Shown here: in pieces, positions 1-8,140 of the stretch
Numbering within the stretch: position 1 is the stretch's first letter
How the letters are laid out: every line of letters starts with the position of its first letter
DNA from: Bacillus sp. 491mf
GTDB taxonomy: Bacteria > Bacillota > Bacilli > Bacillales > Bacillaceae_G
Reading direction: 5' to 3'
Assembly: GCF_900112415.1 (NCBI RefSeq)
Contig: NZ_FOLV01000001.1
Coordinates: forward strand, 467,683 to 531,682
Length of the DNA stretch: 64,000 bases
Notes under the pieces: generated by a model
What the model saw: only the letters and a program-made list of their open reading frames with translations
Told to the model about the DNA's origin: nothing
The model's database searches: none
Program-made: the position numbers and the translations under genes

Positions 1-69
1 TAAAAGGTTTTCAACAGTATGTAGGGAGAACTGATGAAAGACTAAATCAAATAGAAAAGGTGATTATTG

Positions 70-240
70 ATGAAAATAACAGCAAACGCAGAACTTTACG
101 CAAAAGTGGTGGAAGAACAACTAAGCGCAGCCAACCAAGAGAAAAACATTTATTTGGCTCGCGTAATCGAACTAGAAGCAGAAAATCAAAAGTTACGAGA
201 AGAAAATGAAAAGTTGAAACCAAAGTCTACTAATAAGTAA
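70..240 (+). CDS. Small phage coiled-coil protein (56 aa)
   Basis: ATG at 70 follows a good ribosome binding site (AAAGGTGA, about 7 nt upstream) and gives 56 residues. The second half is a Glu/Lys/Leu heptad-like stretch (RVIELEAENQKLREENEKL) that should form a short coiled coil. It lies 32 nt upstream of the lysis genes and is probably co-transcribed with them. Small coiled-coil proteins are common at this position in Bacillus phages, but I recognise no specific function. Confidence 0.6.
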   Translation: MKITANAELYAKVVEEQLSAANQEKNIYLARVIELEAENQKLREENEKLKPKSTNK

Positions 241-272
241 GGCTTTTTTATTTTGTATAAAGGAGTGGGAAA

Positions 273-554
273 ATGACAATTGAAATCGGAGTACTCGTTG
301 CAATAGTATCTGCGGCCGTTAGTTATTTTGGGTACTCACTAAATAAATCTAAAGTAATAAAATCAGATGGCCAACAAAGTGCAGAAATGAAAGCAGAACT
401 CGGATATATTCGTAAGGGAGTTGATGACATTCGAATTGACTTAAAAGCGAATGAGAAGCAAATGCAGCAGCTTGGTGAACGAATTACACGAGTTGAAGAG
501 AGTACAAAGCAAGCACATAAGAGGCTGGATAATTTAGAAAAGGAGACGAATTAA
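273..554 (+). CDS. Phage lysis-module membrane protein, XhlA-like layout
   Basis: 93 residues. One N-terminal transmembrane helix (about residues 5-23) is followed by a charged coiled coil (about 35-92). Membrane anchor plus coiled coil is the general layout of hemolysin XhlA-type proteins that assist holins, although XhlA itself carries its membrane helix at the C-terminus. The gene has a ribosome binding site (AAGGAGTGG) and ends 1 nt before the holin start, so it belongs to the lysis operon. The role in lysis is inferred from position. Confidence 0.6.
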   Translation: MTIEIGVLVAIVSAAVSYFGYSLNKSKVIKSDGQQSAEMKAELGYIRKGVDDIRIDLKANEKQMQQLGERITRVEESTKQAHKRLDNLEKETN

Positions 555-555
555 A

Positions 556-762
556 ATGAACAAAGAAAATATTAAAAAGCGTTTGCGCAACTGGAAAACA
601 TGGGTTGCGCTTTTTTCATGCCTTGGATTAATGTTACCTGTTTTTGGTGTTAAAGGTTTTGAAGGCGATTTAGAAAAGGTACAGCAAGCTGTTTACTTAT
701 TCGGTATTGCTTTAGGTATTTGGTCAGATCATGAAGAAGTTCAAGAAGGAGAGGATAAATAA
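556..762 (+). CDS. Phage holin, phiLC3 family
   Basis: 68 residues. A basic N-terminus (KKRLRNWKTWVAL) leads into one hydrophobic segment, a short loop and a second hydrophobic segment (VQQAVYLFGIALGIWSDHE). This is the phiLC3-type holin pattern. The family forms membrane lesions that release the endolysin at the end of the lytic cycle. The stop overlaps the lysin start by one base (TAATG), which suggests translational coupling. Confidence 0.85.
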   Translation: MNKENIKKRLRNWKTWVALFSCLGLMLPVFGVKGFEGDLEKVQQAVYLFGIALGIWSDHEEVQEGEDK

Positions 763-1781
763 TGACTAAAAAAATTATCGATATTTCAAAATACAATGAC
801 TCTATTAATTGGGACGTAGCTGCTTCTAATATTGATTTAGCAATCTGCCGTGTACAATATGGTTCAAATAAAGCTGATTATTTATACAAACAACACGTTG
901 AAAATTTAGAAGAACGAGGCATTCCACACGCTGCTTATGCTTATGGCTGCTATGTATCTGTGGAAGATGCAATTGTAGAGGCGAAGGACTTTATGAATCG
1001 TGTTAGCCCTAACGCTAAATTTTTAGTATTAGACGTTGAAGATGATACCCTATCAAGCTGTGGAGGCACTAATCTAGCAAAAGCTTCACAAGCGTTTATA
1101 GACACGTTAAAAGCAAAAGGATGGAAAGTAGGTTTCTATGTATCTCATCATATGTACGGCTCTTATGGATTACAAAATGTACAAGCTGATTTCTTATGGA
1201 TTCCTCGTTACGGTAAGAAACCTGCATATGCATGTGATATGTGGCAATATGCAGATAATGCAACTGGTGGGTATGTGGAAGGTATCGGCAACTGTGATGT
1301 AAATAAACTTATTGGCGATAAATCACTAGAATGGTTTATAGGAAATGATTCTCAACTTGCTCCTCCACAAGAAGATGTTTTAGGATACCTTACAACGACT
1401 GCTGATATAGCTAATATTCGTAAAGAACCTAATGTAAATTCATCTATTATGCGTCAAGCTACAAAAGGTCAAGGGCATACGTATTATGAATGGTCTTATG
1501 ATGGTTCTCATTTCTGGTATCGAGTAAATCCAGAAAACTGGATGCGTGATGATACAGCAAGTATCAATAAAGACGGTAAAAATCAAGGTGTCGTTTGGGT
1601 AAATGGTACTGACATCAATCTACGCAGAGGTGCATCCACTGGTGACCCTGTTATGAATAAAATTACAAAGCGTTCCGCTTATGAAGTGCATTATCGATAT
1701 GAGAACTGGATTTATGTAACAGGTGAAGGTGTTGAAGGTTGGATGTATTTTGATGAATCTTATGTAAGTTGGTTGAGATAA
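762..1781 (+). CDS. Phage endolysin, GH25 muramidase with SH3-like binding domains
   Basis: 339 residues. Residues 1-195 are a glycoside hydrolase family 25 barrel. It begins with DISKYND and carries the acidic pair of the active site in LVLDVEDD (D91, E93). GH25 enzymes cut the MurNAc-GlcNAc bond of peptidoglycan. Two SH3-like wall-binding repeats follow (about 205-270 and 275-339), each with the LR/IRxxP or NLRRG start typical of bacterial SH3 domains. There is no signal peptide, so export depends on the adjacent holin. It is the last gene of the lysis operon and ends just before a hairpin terminator. Confidence 0.92.
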   Translation: MTKKIIDISKYNDSINWDVAASNIDLAICRVQYGSNKADYLYKQHVENLEERGIPHAAYAYGCYVSVEDAIVEAKDFMNRVSPNAKFLVLDVEDDTLSSCGGTNLAKASQAFIDTLKAKGWKVGFYVSHHMYGSYGLQNVQADFLWIPRYGKKPAYACDMWQYADNATGGYVEGIGNCDVNKLIGDKSLEWFIGNDSQLAPPQEDVLGYLTTTADIANIRKEPNVNSSIMRQATKGQGHTYYEWSYDGSHFWYRVNPENWMRDDTASINKDGKNQGVVWVNGTDINLRRGASTGDPVMNKITKRSAYEVHYRYENWIYVTGEGVEGWMYFDESYVSWLR

Positions 1782-1820
1782 ACAAAGCGTATTTTATTTT
1801 TATTGCTCGTATATTTAATA

Positions 1821-1850
1821 AAGCCTCTGCTAATAATCTAGCGGAGGCTT
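1821..1850. terminator. Bidirectional terminator between lysin and the LXG cassette
   Basis: Ten-base inverted repeat AAGCCTCTGC / GCGGAGGCTT (one G-U pair) with a 10-nt loop. It lies between the convergent lysin and DUF4176 genes. Confidence 0.7.
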
Positions 1851-1874
1851 TAAATACCGTGAACACAATCAAAA

Positions 1875-2123
1875 CTACATTTCTAATAACTTCTCACGTA
1901 GAATTAATTCACTTTCAGTCATATAACCTCTATGTAATTCCTCTTCAATCTTATCATGATTAAAGCATAATACTTTTTCATCACCTAGATAACCAACAGG
2001 ATAAGGAACGCCTGCATAGTCAAAGTCACGTTTGTCTTCTGAAATAACCATTCTTCCAATAATCATAATGATTGGTTCTACTTCTTCTAATTTTACAACG
2101 GAGCCTATAGGTAATAGTTTCAT
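1875..2123 (-). CDS. DUF4176-type protein, LXG toxin accessory
   Basis: 82 residues starting MKLLPIGSVVKL and containing MIIGRM and a YAGVPYPVGYLG core, the pattern of the DUF4176 family. Members recur next to LXG toxins of the Firmicute type VII (Esx/Yuk) secretion system and are thought to act as accessory or chaperone proteins. The start follows GGAGAG directly after the stop of the upstream small membrane protein, so the two are co-transcribed. It is the last gene of the cassette. Confidence 0.75.
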   Translation of the reverse strand: MKLLPIGSVVKLEEVEPIIMIIGRMVISEDKRDFDYAGVPYPVGYLGDEKVLCFNHDKIEEELHRGYMTESELILREKLLEM

Positions 2124-2315
2124 TTACTTACTCTCCTTCTTCTTTTTAATGTATTTAAAGATATAATCTAGTGTTATTATTGAAGTAACTCCTACGGATA
2201 GTTGAATAACTGTAAAGATAGCCTTTTCTTTTTGAGAAGCAGTATTTATGCTCCATATTAACATAAGAGGAAAGAGTACTCCGATAATAGTAATGACTCT
2301 TAATGTTTTATTCAT
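2124..2315 (-). CDS. Small two-helix membrane protein, immunity candidate
   Basis: 63 residues with two hydrophobic segments (about 7-24 and 33-53) and a lysine-rich tail. No family recognised. It follows the LXG gene, where immunity proteins are usually encoded, and sits directly before the DUF4176 gene. A role in protecting the producer from the toxin is inference from position and topology. Confidence 0.6.
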   Translation of the reverse strand: MNKTLRVITIIGVLFPLMLIWSINTASQKEKAIFTVIQLSVGVTSIITLDYIFKYIKKKKESK

Positions 2316-2344
2316 AATTTAATTTCTCCAGTCTTATGTTAAAC

Positions 2345-2536
2345 CTATTTATTTATAAATTTATCATATATCGACCCAAGTAGCTTGTTAGCACCAAGTG
2401 AAAACGCTCCTAAAAGAAGTATACAAACAATAAATAAAATCTTTTTAGTTAATCCATAGGGAGAAAAGATAGCAAATACAAGAAATATAGAAATTGCAAT
2501 ACATATAATAATTTTACCTGATTTAAATGGACTCAT
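2345..2536 (-). CDS. Small two-helix membrane protein, immunity candidate
   Basis: The start MSPFKSGKI at 2536 is preferred over a longer in-frame reading that would overlap the toxin gene by 92 nt. It lies 1 nt after the toxin stop, and a GGAGG site sits inside the toxin 3' end. The 63-residue product has two hydrophobic helices (about 8-25 and 30-48). This one-base spacing to an LXG gene is what is expected of a cognate immunity gene, but no sequence family is recognised. Confidence 0.6.
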   Translation of the reverse strand: MSPFKSGKIIICIAISIFLVFAIFSPYGLTKKILFIVCILLLGAFSLGANKLLGSIYDKFINK

Positions 2537-4416
2537 ATTATTTTTTATCCTCCGGTTTTTCAAATTTAAGGAATCCACCCAGACCAAATCCTTCTCCTGG
2601 TGCGATATACCCACCTGTTTGTGCTCCAAGACTCAATTTGTATCCAAATGTACCTATACCTAGCTCACCTTTAGCTATCATATCTTTATCTCCTATAATT
2701 GGAATGAATTTCGGGAAATGAAAGATATTTAACTCTACTTCGTACTTATTTGTAGTAAGCTCTGCTCCCAGTTTCATCGTATATTGATCTACGCCAGACG
2801 CGAAGTTCCCTTCGAAAAATTTTTGTGTGATTGTAATGTCCTTCATAAATACACCGATAGGAGTAGTAATTGGGATTTTTGCCTTATAGGAATTCTCTAA
2901 TGCGGAAGCTTCTATCTTTCCACCAATAATTTTACCAGCAAGTAAATCATCTTTTATAGCGCCCAAAGAAAATGGCATGTTTATATCCATCTTTCCGGAC
3001 AGAGCTTTCATCGAAAATTCATCATTTCCCCCAATACGATTCTTTGTTTCTAACACAAAGCCTTCCGCTTCTCCTCCGAGTCGAGTTCCTTCTTTCCATT
3101 TTACTGTTCCTTTAAAAGTTTCATAGCTACCTTTAGCCTGCTTCTGATTTGAATCACTCGATTTTGCATTTGCTACCGTAGAATCTAACTTATCAGCTTT
3201 CCGAGCTTTATCTTCTGCAATTTTTTGGATAGGGGCTACCCAATCCATATTTAGTTCTTGTGTACTAAATGTCCCTGATGCGGAACTGAAACCTTTCCCG
3301 CTTTGAACTTCAGCAAGTCCTCGGGCAATGCTGGCAGCAAGTTGGATCGCTGTATCATAGTTACTACTAGAAGTATAATTAAATCGATGTAGATGGTCTA
3401 GTTTTTCCTGTAGTTTTCGCTTCATAGCATCAAACATGTCTACCATAACTTTCGTGCTTGGAAGGGTACTACTGATTCCTTCAATACCTGTTTTTGTTCG
3501 GTCAATTTGTCGCATTTGCTCTTTTATTTCTTCTTCAATGACATCTGTTGTAGCTACTTGTGATTGAAAATCGTTTGGAAAGGCATTATTTTGCCGGATT
3601 AATTCTTCACACAAGTAAATGATTCCTTGTGCTAAAGGTCGGAATGTTTGTGCAAAGAATGTTTTTGCACTGTCATAAGTTTGTCCTTGCAAAACCGCAT
3701 CGAACATAAAAGCATCAATCGCGCGACACGTTTCCTTATAAGTGTGTAATCACGAAATAGGAGGGTTATCAATTTGATGACAACAACTGATTGACCGAAA
3801 GTAGGAATGAAAGCCGTCAGGTTGAGCTGAAACTACTTGTCTAATACTCCTACATGCAAGGCGTGATAGTAGTTACAAATTGTATGAAGCTAGGTGAAGT
3901 CGGCTGAACAAAACCTAAGTGAGAAATCATATGGTAATGGATAGGTCGGGATGCTACAAAATATCTATGGTGAGAATGTCCAAACGGACTGGCGAACTTG
4001 CGAATATACGGGTCTAAATGCTTAATACATTAGAAATATGTATGTCGTTAATGACGACGTTATCTACCGAAAAGTAAGAGTGAATGATATGAAATTCGGA
4101 ACATCTAACGACGAGGATGTAACGATAACAGGCTTACAGCAAGCACCTAAGGATATATGTATAGCTAAGTCAATCGGAACGTGGTAAGCGAGAAACTGTC
4201 ACCAACGCCTACTAGCAGACAGGTGTATATAAGGTTCTAACGAACCGAAATTGCTTTATTCTTGTGAAGGTGGGGACACAGTACCGACGAAACATGTAAC
4301 AAATGTGGAGGGATAGTCCCTAGTCTTGTTCTTTGAAAACTAAATTAACTAGATGTAACTCACAGGATCGAGTAAGATGATGGGACTTTTCGTAAGAAAG
4401 GGGAATTAACACATCG

Positions 4417-6216
4417 GTGAGTACAACGTTACGGCATGCAGAGTATTACGATATGCAAAAAGTGTTTGATGATTTATATCATCGTAGCCAAAACAATGCT
4501 ACAAAAGGTATAAACCTATATAAACACATCATATCGAAAGAAAATATTCTACTGGCATATAGAAACATAAAGGCAAACAGTGGTTCTAAAACTAAAGGAA
4601 CAGATGGTATCACAATCAACCATTATAAAATGGAAGATGTAGATTCCTTCGTCGATAATATTAGAAAAGCTCTCACAAATTACAAACCAAACACGGTACG
4701 TAGGGTAGAGATACCTAAAGCAAATGGGAAGAAACGCCCATTAGGAATTCCTACAATGAGAGATAGATTGATTCAACAAATGTTCAAACAAGTTCTAGAA
4801 CCAATATGCGAAGCAAAATTCTACAAGCATTCATATGGATTCAGACCTAACAGGTCAACACATCATGCAATGGCTAGGTGTCAATTCTTGATAAATAGAG
4901 GGGGATATAGTCACGTAGTAGATATTGATATACAAGGTTTCTTTGATAACGTAAATCATTCCAAATTATTAAAACAACTATACAACATAGGTATAACTGA
5001 TAGAAGGGTACTGACAATCATCTCGAAAATGTTAAAAGCACCAATCAAAGGAGAAGGCATTCCTACAAAAGGAACTCCGCAAGGAGGAATCCTAAGTCCA
5101 TTACTTAGTAATGTCGTATTAAACGATTTGGATTGGTGGATATCTAGTCAGTGGGAGAATATCAAAACAAGAAAACCACATACAGTACAAACTAAAAACT
5201 ACCGTTTATCAAAAGCAAACCTGAAGAGAATGTATATAGTTAGGTATGCAGATGATTTTAAAATATTTACCAACAACCATCAATCTGCAACTAAAATATT
5301 CCATGCAGTGGAAGGATATCTCAAAAATCAATTAAACCTTAATATATCCAATGAAAAATCAACTATAACTAACCTAAAAAGAAAATCTTCGGATTTTCTA
5401 GGATTCTTTATCAAATCTGTAAAAAAGCGAAAAAGACATGTGGCAAACACACATATAAGCGAGAAAAAGAAAAAGGATATCCTTGAAAAAGCAAAAACAA
5501 GGATTAAAGCAATTCAGAAGAATCCAATAGCAAAAACAGTACAGAGTTATAACTCCTATGTGCTTGGTATCAAAAATTATTATAGAATCGCGACACATGT
5601 GAATATAGACTTTGCTGAAATAGCCTTTCGTCTCTCGAAAACCTTGTTTAATCGTCTAAAATCAATAGGAAAATATAAAATTCCTACCAACGCTAATATA
5701 TTATACAAAAAATTGCACAGGAACAATTTTAGAACCTTTGAAGTAGTAGGTAATCATGTATATCCACTAGCGGACATACAAACACGATTCCCTCAAAATT
5801 TCAGTCAAGACATATGTAATTATACTGAAAAAGGAAGACAAAAACTCATCAAAAGCTTAAAAGGTAACATTGCTAATGAAATACAAAAAATGTTGCTATC
5901 CTCCAGTAAAGGGAAAAACATGGAGTACACAGATAACAGAATATCGAGATATTCCATGCAAAATGGTAAATGTGCTGTCACAGGAATCTTTTTACTAGCT
6001 GATGATGCGCATTGCCATCACAAACTACCGAAAGATATAGGAGGAACTGACGAGTTCAATAACCTAATTATTGTACATGAATTTGTCCACAGACTGATAC
6101 ATGCTACAAATGAAGAGACGATTAGAAAATATATGAGAATACTTCAATTGAATGATAAACAATTGAAGAAAATAAACAAACTCCGTAAAGTTTGTAATCT
6201 AGTTGCTTTAGTATAA
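4417..6216 (+). CDS. ltrA: Group II intron reverse transcriptase/maturase with HNH endonuclease
   Basis: 599 residues from a GTG start preceded by AAGAAAGGGG. Domains in order: RT fingers/palm (about 60-330), with PLGIPTMRDRLIQQ, GFRPNRSTHHA, GTPQGGILSPLL and the catalytic YADD at 277-280; maturase/thumb domain X (about 350-470); C-terminal HNH domain (about 520-575) with CAVTG, a HCHH motif and NLIIVHEFVHRLIH. The protein splices its host intron and drives retrohoming by target-primed reverse transcription. All key residues are present and no stop interrupts it, so the element is probably still mobile. Confidence 0.95.
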   Translation: MSTTLRHAEYYDMQKVFDDLYHRSQNNATKGINLYKHIISKENILLAYRNIKANSGSKTKGTDGITINHYKMEDVDSFVDNIRKALTNYKPNTVRRVEIPKANGKKRPLGIPTMRDRLIQQMFKQVLEPICEAKFYKHSYGFRPNRSTHHAMARCQFLINRGGYSHVVDIDIQGFFDNVNHSKLLKQLYNIGITDRRVLTIISKMLKAPIKGEGIPTKGTPQGGILSPLLSNVVLNDLDWWISSQWENIKTRKPHTVQTKNYRLSKANLKRMYIVRYADDFKIFTNNHQSATKIFHAVEGYLKNQLNLNISNEKSTITNLKRKSSDFLGFFIKSVKKRKRHVANTHISEKKKKDILEKAKTRIKAIQKNPIAKTVQSYNSYVLGIKNYYRIATHVNIDFAEIAFRLSKTLFNRLKSIGKYKIPTNANILYKKLHRNNFRTFEVVGNHVYPLADIQTRFPQNFSQDICNYTEKGRQKLIKSLKGNIANEIQKMLLSSSKGKNMEYTDNRISRYSMQNGKCAVTGIFLLADDAHCHHKLPKDIGGTDEFNNLIIVHEFVHRLIHATNEETIRKYMRILQLNDKQLKKINKLRKVCNLVALV

Positions 6217-6228
6217 AAGGATAAGATG

Positions 6229-6307
6229 GAACGCCGTGTGCGGTGAAAGTCGCACGCACGGTGTTAAGCGGGGGAAAAGATGGAGATAACTTCAAAGTCT
6301 TACCTAT
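6229..6307 (+). ncRNA. Group II intron domains V and VI
   Basis: The stem GCCGTGTGCG-GTGAAAGTC-GCACGCACGGT has the shape and loop of the catalytic domain V. It is followed by AAGCGGGGGAAAAG and a hairpin (GATGGAGATAACTTC...) that holds the branch-point adenosine region of domain VI. It lies directly after the RT stop, as in mobile group II introns. Confidence 0.85.
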
Positions 6308-6410
6308 CGCAACGAATTGATGGCTTGTTCCATTCCTTGAATCGTTGCATTACACATAGCATTCATACTTTGTGTTTGAGCCTGGACCTCTCCTAGATAC
6401 ATGTTTAAAC

Positions 6411-6773
6411 TCATGATTTAACCTCCAATGTTAATTTTTGACGTTGATGGTGAAGGTCATTTTCTAGGTTGCTAAGGTTTTGTTTTTCTTTTAGTAACGT
6501 TTCTTTTTGGTCTTCCAATTCGTATGTAAGTTTTCGTTCAATTTGCCCTGTATCTTGACGCAGATTATGAAAAAATTGTCCTAGTTCTTTATCGTTATGC
6601 CAAGTTTCTAATAAAGGATCAAACAGTCGATAACTTTGACCTTTCCACTCATAAAAATTTGCTTCCGCCTGTTCTTGCTTTTGAATAGCACGTTGATTTT
6701 GATATTGGTCTTCAGATATAATTCTAAATTTATCATTTAGTTGATTGATTTGTTTTTGAATATCTAGACTCAT
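6411..6773 (-). CDS. DUF3958-type small helical protein, LXG secretion partner
   Basis: 120 residues, almost entirely helical and charged, with the short motif NFYEWKGQSYRLFDP in the centre. The pattern fits DUF3958 proteins. These occur between a WXG100-like gene and an LXG toxin gene and have been reported to bind the LXG domain as a targeting partner for the type VII secretion machine. Its TGA overlaps the toxin ATG (ATGA), so the pair is translationally coupled. The gene is intact although its presumed client is broken. Confidence 0.75.
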   Translation of the reverse strand: MSLDIQKQINQLNDKFRIISEDQYQNQRAIQKQEQAEANFYEWKGQSYRLFDPLLETWHNDKELGQFFHNLRQDTGQIERKLTYELEDQKETLLKEKQNLSNLENDLHHQRQKLTLEVKS

Positions 6774-6814
6774 TTTTTCACTCCTACTTTTCTATGTTCG
6801 TGTAGGTTGCTATA

Positions 6815-7099
6815 TCACTTGAAAATTTTTTGAAGTTCGTTATCCATACGCTCAAAATCTTGAGCTACAGAATGAATATTGTGAACTGCTTGTTGAAAGG
6901 CGCTATACAATTGTGTGGTTACATCTAAAGCTTGTTGATTTGCTTCTTGTACTTTGGAGTTGATAGATAACGTTGTACGTGATGATCTTGTTATGGATCT
7001 ACTTGTGGCACTTTGAATCGTATCAGCAGCGGTTCCCATTTGCGTAGCAATTTGTTGTGCTGTTTGAGAATTACTTTGAAATTGTCCCGTCGCTTGCAT
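6815..7099 (-). CDS. WXG100-like type VII secretion protein (TIGR04197/DUF3130-like)
   Basis: 94 residues, helical, Gln/Ser/Thr-rich, with two amphipathic helices around a central region (about 10-40 and 50-90) and no Trp-X-Gly turn. Features resemble the TIGR04197 (SACOL2603-type) family that heads LXG operons and, with DUF3958 proteins, brings the toxin to the EssC/YukB ATPase. It is the first gene of the cassette. An AGAGAGG sequence touches the ATG with no spacing, so the start is slightly uncertain. Confidence 0.75.
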   Translation of the reverse strand: MQATGQFQSNSQTAQQIATQMGTAADTIQSATSRSITRSSRTTLSINSKVQEANQQALDVTTQLYSAFQQAVHNIHSVAQDFERMDNELQKIFK

Positions 7100-7126
7100 C
7101 CTCTCTATATTTAATTAATTATGGAA

Positions 7127-7135
7127 ATTATACCA
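7127..7135 (-). promoter_or_regulatory. Candidate extended -10 promoter for the LXG cassette
   Basis: On the minus strand the sequence reads TGGTATAAT, an extended -10 (TGnTATAAT), about 28 nt upstream of the WXG-like gene. No good -35 box is visible, which is usual for extended -10 promoters. Confidence 0.45.
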
Positions 7136-7396
7136 TATTAGTAAATCATAGATGGATTACATTAATAAGAAATTTATACTATTTTTATATTTTATTAATA
7201 TCTACTAACTGGAATTTTACATATAAATTTAAAAGAGTAATAAAAGTAAATACAATAAAAAAGAAGAGAATAATCTCTTCTTTCTCATGCTCTTTTTTTG
7301 AGAAGATTTTACATAAAAATTAACCATAATTTTACACATCCTCAATGTTTAATTGTTAAAATTTTACACGAAATAACAATTAAGGGGAAGATTTTA

Positions 7397-7771
7397 GTGG
7401 AATTGACAGTAATCGATAAACAAAAGGTAACATCGTATTTAGTACAAGTATCTTATCTAGACAAAGATTTCTTGTTTCACATTCGGGAAATTGATGACAA
7501 CATAGATATTAATCTTATTGATGAAAATAAGAAATTTTTAACACCTGTTCCTGTTGAACTATTTCTTAGTAAACTTCTGAGCGAGGAAGATAAAGTGAAT
7601 TTTAGAAAGGTATATAGAAATATGTCTGGATTGGTATTATTAGAACCATTGACACGTGAGGAATCAATTTATGTAAGAGAAATGACAAAAGAAGAGGTTG
7701 TTGCATTTAGATATTTAGAAGATGCTTTTTCACGAGACTCAATGAATAAATTAGAAAGCCCTCTCATGTGA
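7397..7771 (+). CDS. Unknown protein at prophage right end (124 aa)
   Basis: The GTG start at 7397 follows AAGGGGA at 8-nt spacing; longer in-frame starts lack a ribosome binding site. The product is acidic, mixed alpha/beta and soluble, with no signal or membrane segment. No family recognised. It is the last gene before the prophage edge, transcribed away from the LXG cassette, and its stop codon lies inside the following terminator. A lysogenic-conversion or regulatory role is possible but unsupported. Confidence 0.6.
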   Translation: MELTVIDKQKVTSYLVQVSYLDKDFLFHIREIDDNIDINLIDENKKFLTPVPVELFLSKLLSEEDKVNFRKVYRNMSGLVLLEPLTREESIYVREMTKEEVVAFRYLEDAFSRDSMNKLESPLM

Positions 7772-7781
7772 GAAGGGCTTT
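7755..7781 (+). terminator. Rho-independent terminator
   Basis: Stem AAAGCCCTCTC / GAGAAGGGCTTT with a 4-nt loop, followed by a T-containing tail. The stop codon of the preceding gene lies in it. Confidence 0.75.
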
Positions 7782-7862
7782 GTATTATATAGCGAATTGA
7801 ACTTCTTGTGCATCGGAGATCTTATCATATAATTTTAAATGGAAGAAATAAAGAACGGTCGC

Positions 7863-7988
7863 TTATTTTGTTGTCACCCCATTGGTGTAAACTTTATCTT
7901 CCCATTTACTACAACTAGCAAAAATAATTCTCCGTGTTGAATTAATTTGAAATGAGTTGTTTTTAGAAAGAGGATAAATTAAATGTTT
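7863..7988 (-). pseudogene. Possible C-terminal coding remnant, unidentified
   Basis: On the minus strand 41 codons read coherently (ending RRIIFASCSKWEDKVYTN...) from a TAA at 7989 to a TAA at 7863, with no start or ribosome binding site. The composition is protein-like, so this may be the tail of a gene cut during prophage rearrangement. It could also be chance. Confidence 0.2.
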
Positions 7989-8045
7989 TTAAATAGAAAG
8001 TGAATTTAAAAGCTTGGTATCATAAGATTTGATGGTATATGAAGT

Positions 8046-8140
8046 GCTCACATTGTTGCTCACATTTTGCTCACAAACTATATAAAACTATATGAAAATA
8101 GACGAAAAAGTATTATTTTAATAAAATTAAAATGAAGAAC
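8046..8140. other. Candidate prophage attachment region with GCTCACA direct repeats
   Basis: Three GCTCACA copies at 8046, 8058 and 8069 (spacing 12 and 11 nt, about one helical turn) are followed by an ACTATATAAAACTATATGA tandem and an AT-rich tract. Such direct repeats resemble arm-type integrase sites. They sit exactly between phage cargo and core genes. The rest of 7989-8140 holds no gene that I can see. The left att copy is outside the window, so the core is not defined. Confidence 0.4.

Larger units (their letters stand above)
3742..6307 (+). mobile_element. Complete group II intron carrying an RT-maturase-HNH gene
   Basis: The 5' end reads GTGTG, matching the GUGYG consensus, and the 3' end reads ...CTTACCTAT, ending in AY. 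These ends restore the interrupted LXG frame exactly. Domain V (about 6229-6265, with the GGTGAAAGTC loop) and a domain VI hairpin follow the ORF. The segment 3742-4416 has no ORF and is the domain I-III ribozyme. Seven intron bases TATAAGG (4228-4234) complement CCTTATA just upstream of the insertion point (3734-3740) and may be an exon-binding site. Length is 2566 nt and nothing appears truncated. Confidence 0.87.
2538..6414 (-). pseudogene. LXG-domain type VII secretion toxin, split by an antisense group II intron
   Basis: The gene starts at 6414 (MSLNMYLGEVQAQTQSMN...) and is broken at 6308. It resumes at 3741 and runs to the stop at 2538. Removing 3742-6307 restores one frame of 436 residues across the join (...INSLR / YKETCRAIDAF...). 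Residues 1 to about 200 match the helical LXG secretion domain (LQGQTYDSAKTFFAQTFRPLAQG). The C-terminal ~200 residues are Gly-rich and beta-like (GELGIGTFGYKLSLGAQTGG) and match no toxin family I know. As it stands the message stops after 36 codons (CGA TAG). The intron lies on the opposite strand, so splicing cannot rescue it. Upstream DUF3958 and WXG-like genes and downstream small membrane genes make a complete class of LXG operon. Confidence 0.85.

Noticed and set aside
3-209. Open frame entering from the left edge (KGFQQYVGRTDERLNQIEKV..., then Arg/Lys-rich)
   Set aside because: It overlaps the well-initiated 56-codon gene at 70-240 for 140 nt, and its second half looks like a shadow frame. 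Its first part could be the end of a real upstream gene, but the window is too short to tell.
3721-3741. Intron 5' end at GCGCG (3721)
   Set aside because: This also rejoins the LXG frame because the shift is 21 nt. GTGTG at 3742 fits the GUGYG consensus, and the extra residues YKETCRA read like LXG sequence.
7057-7323. Plus-strand 88-codon ORF
   Set aside because: No ribosome binding site, AT-rich shadow overlapping the WXG-like gene and its promoter.
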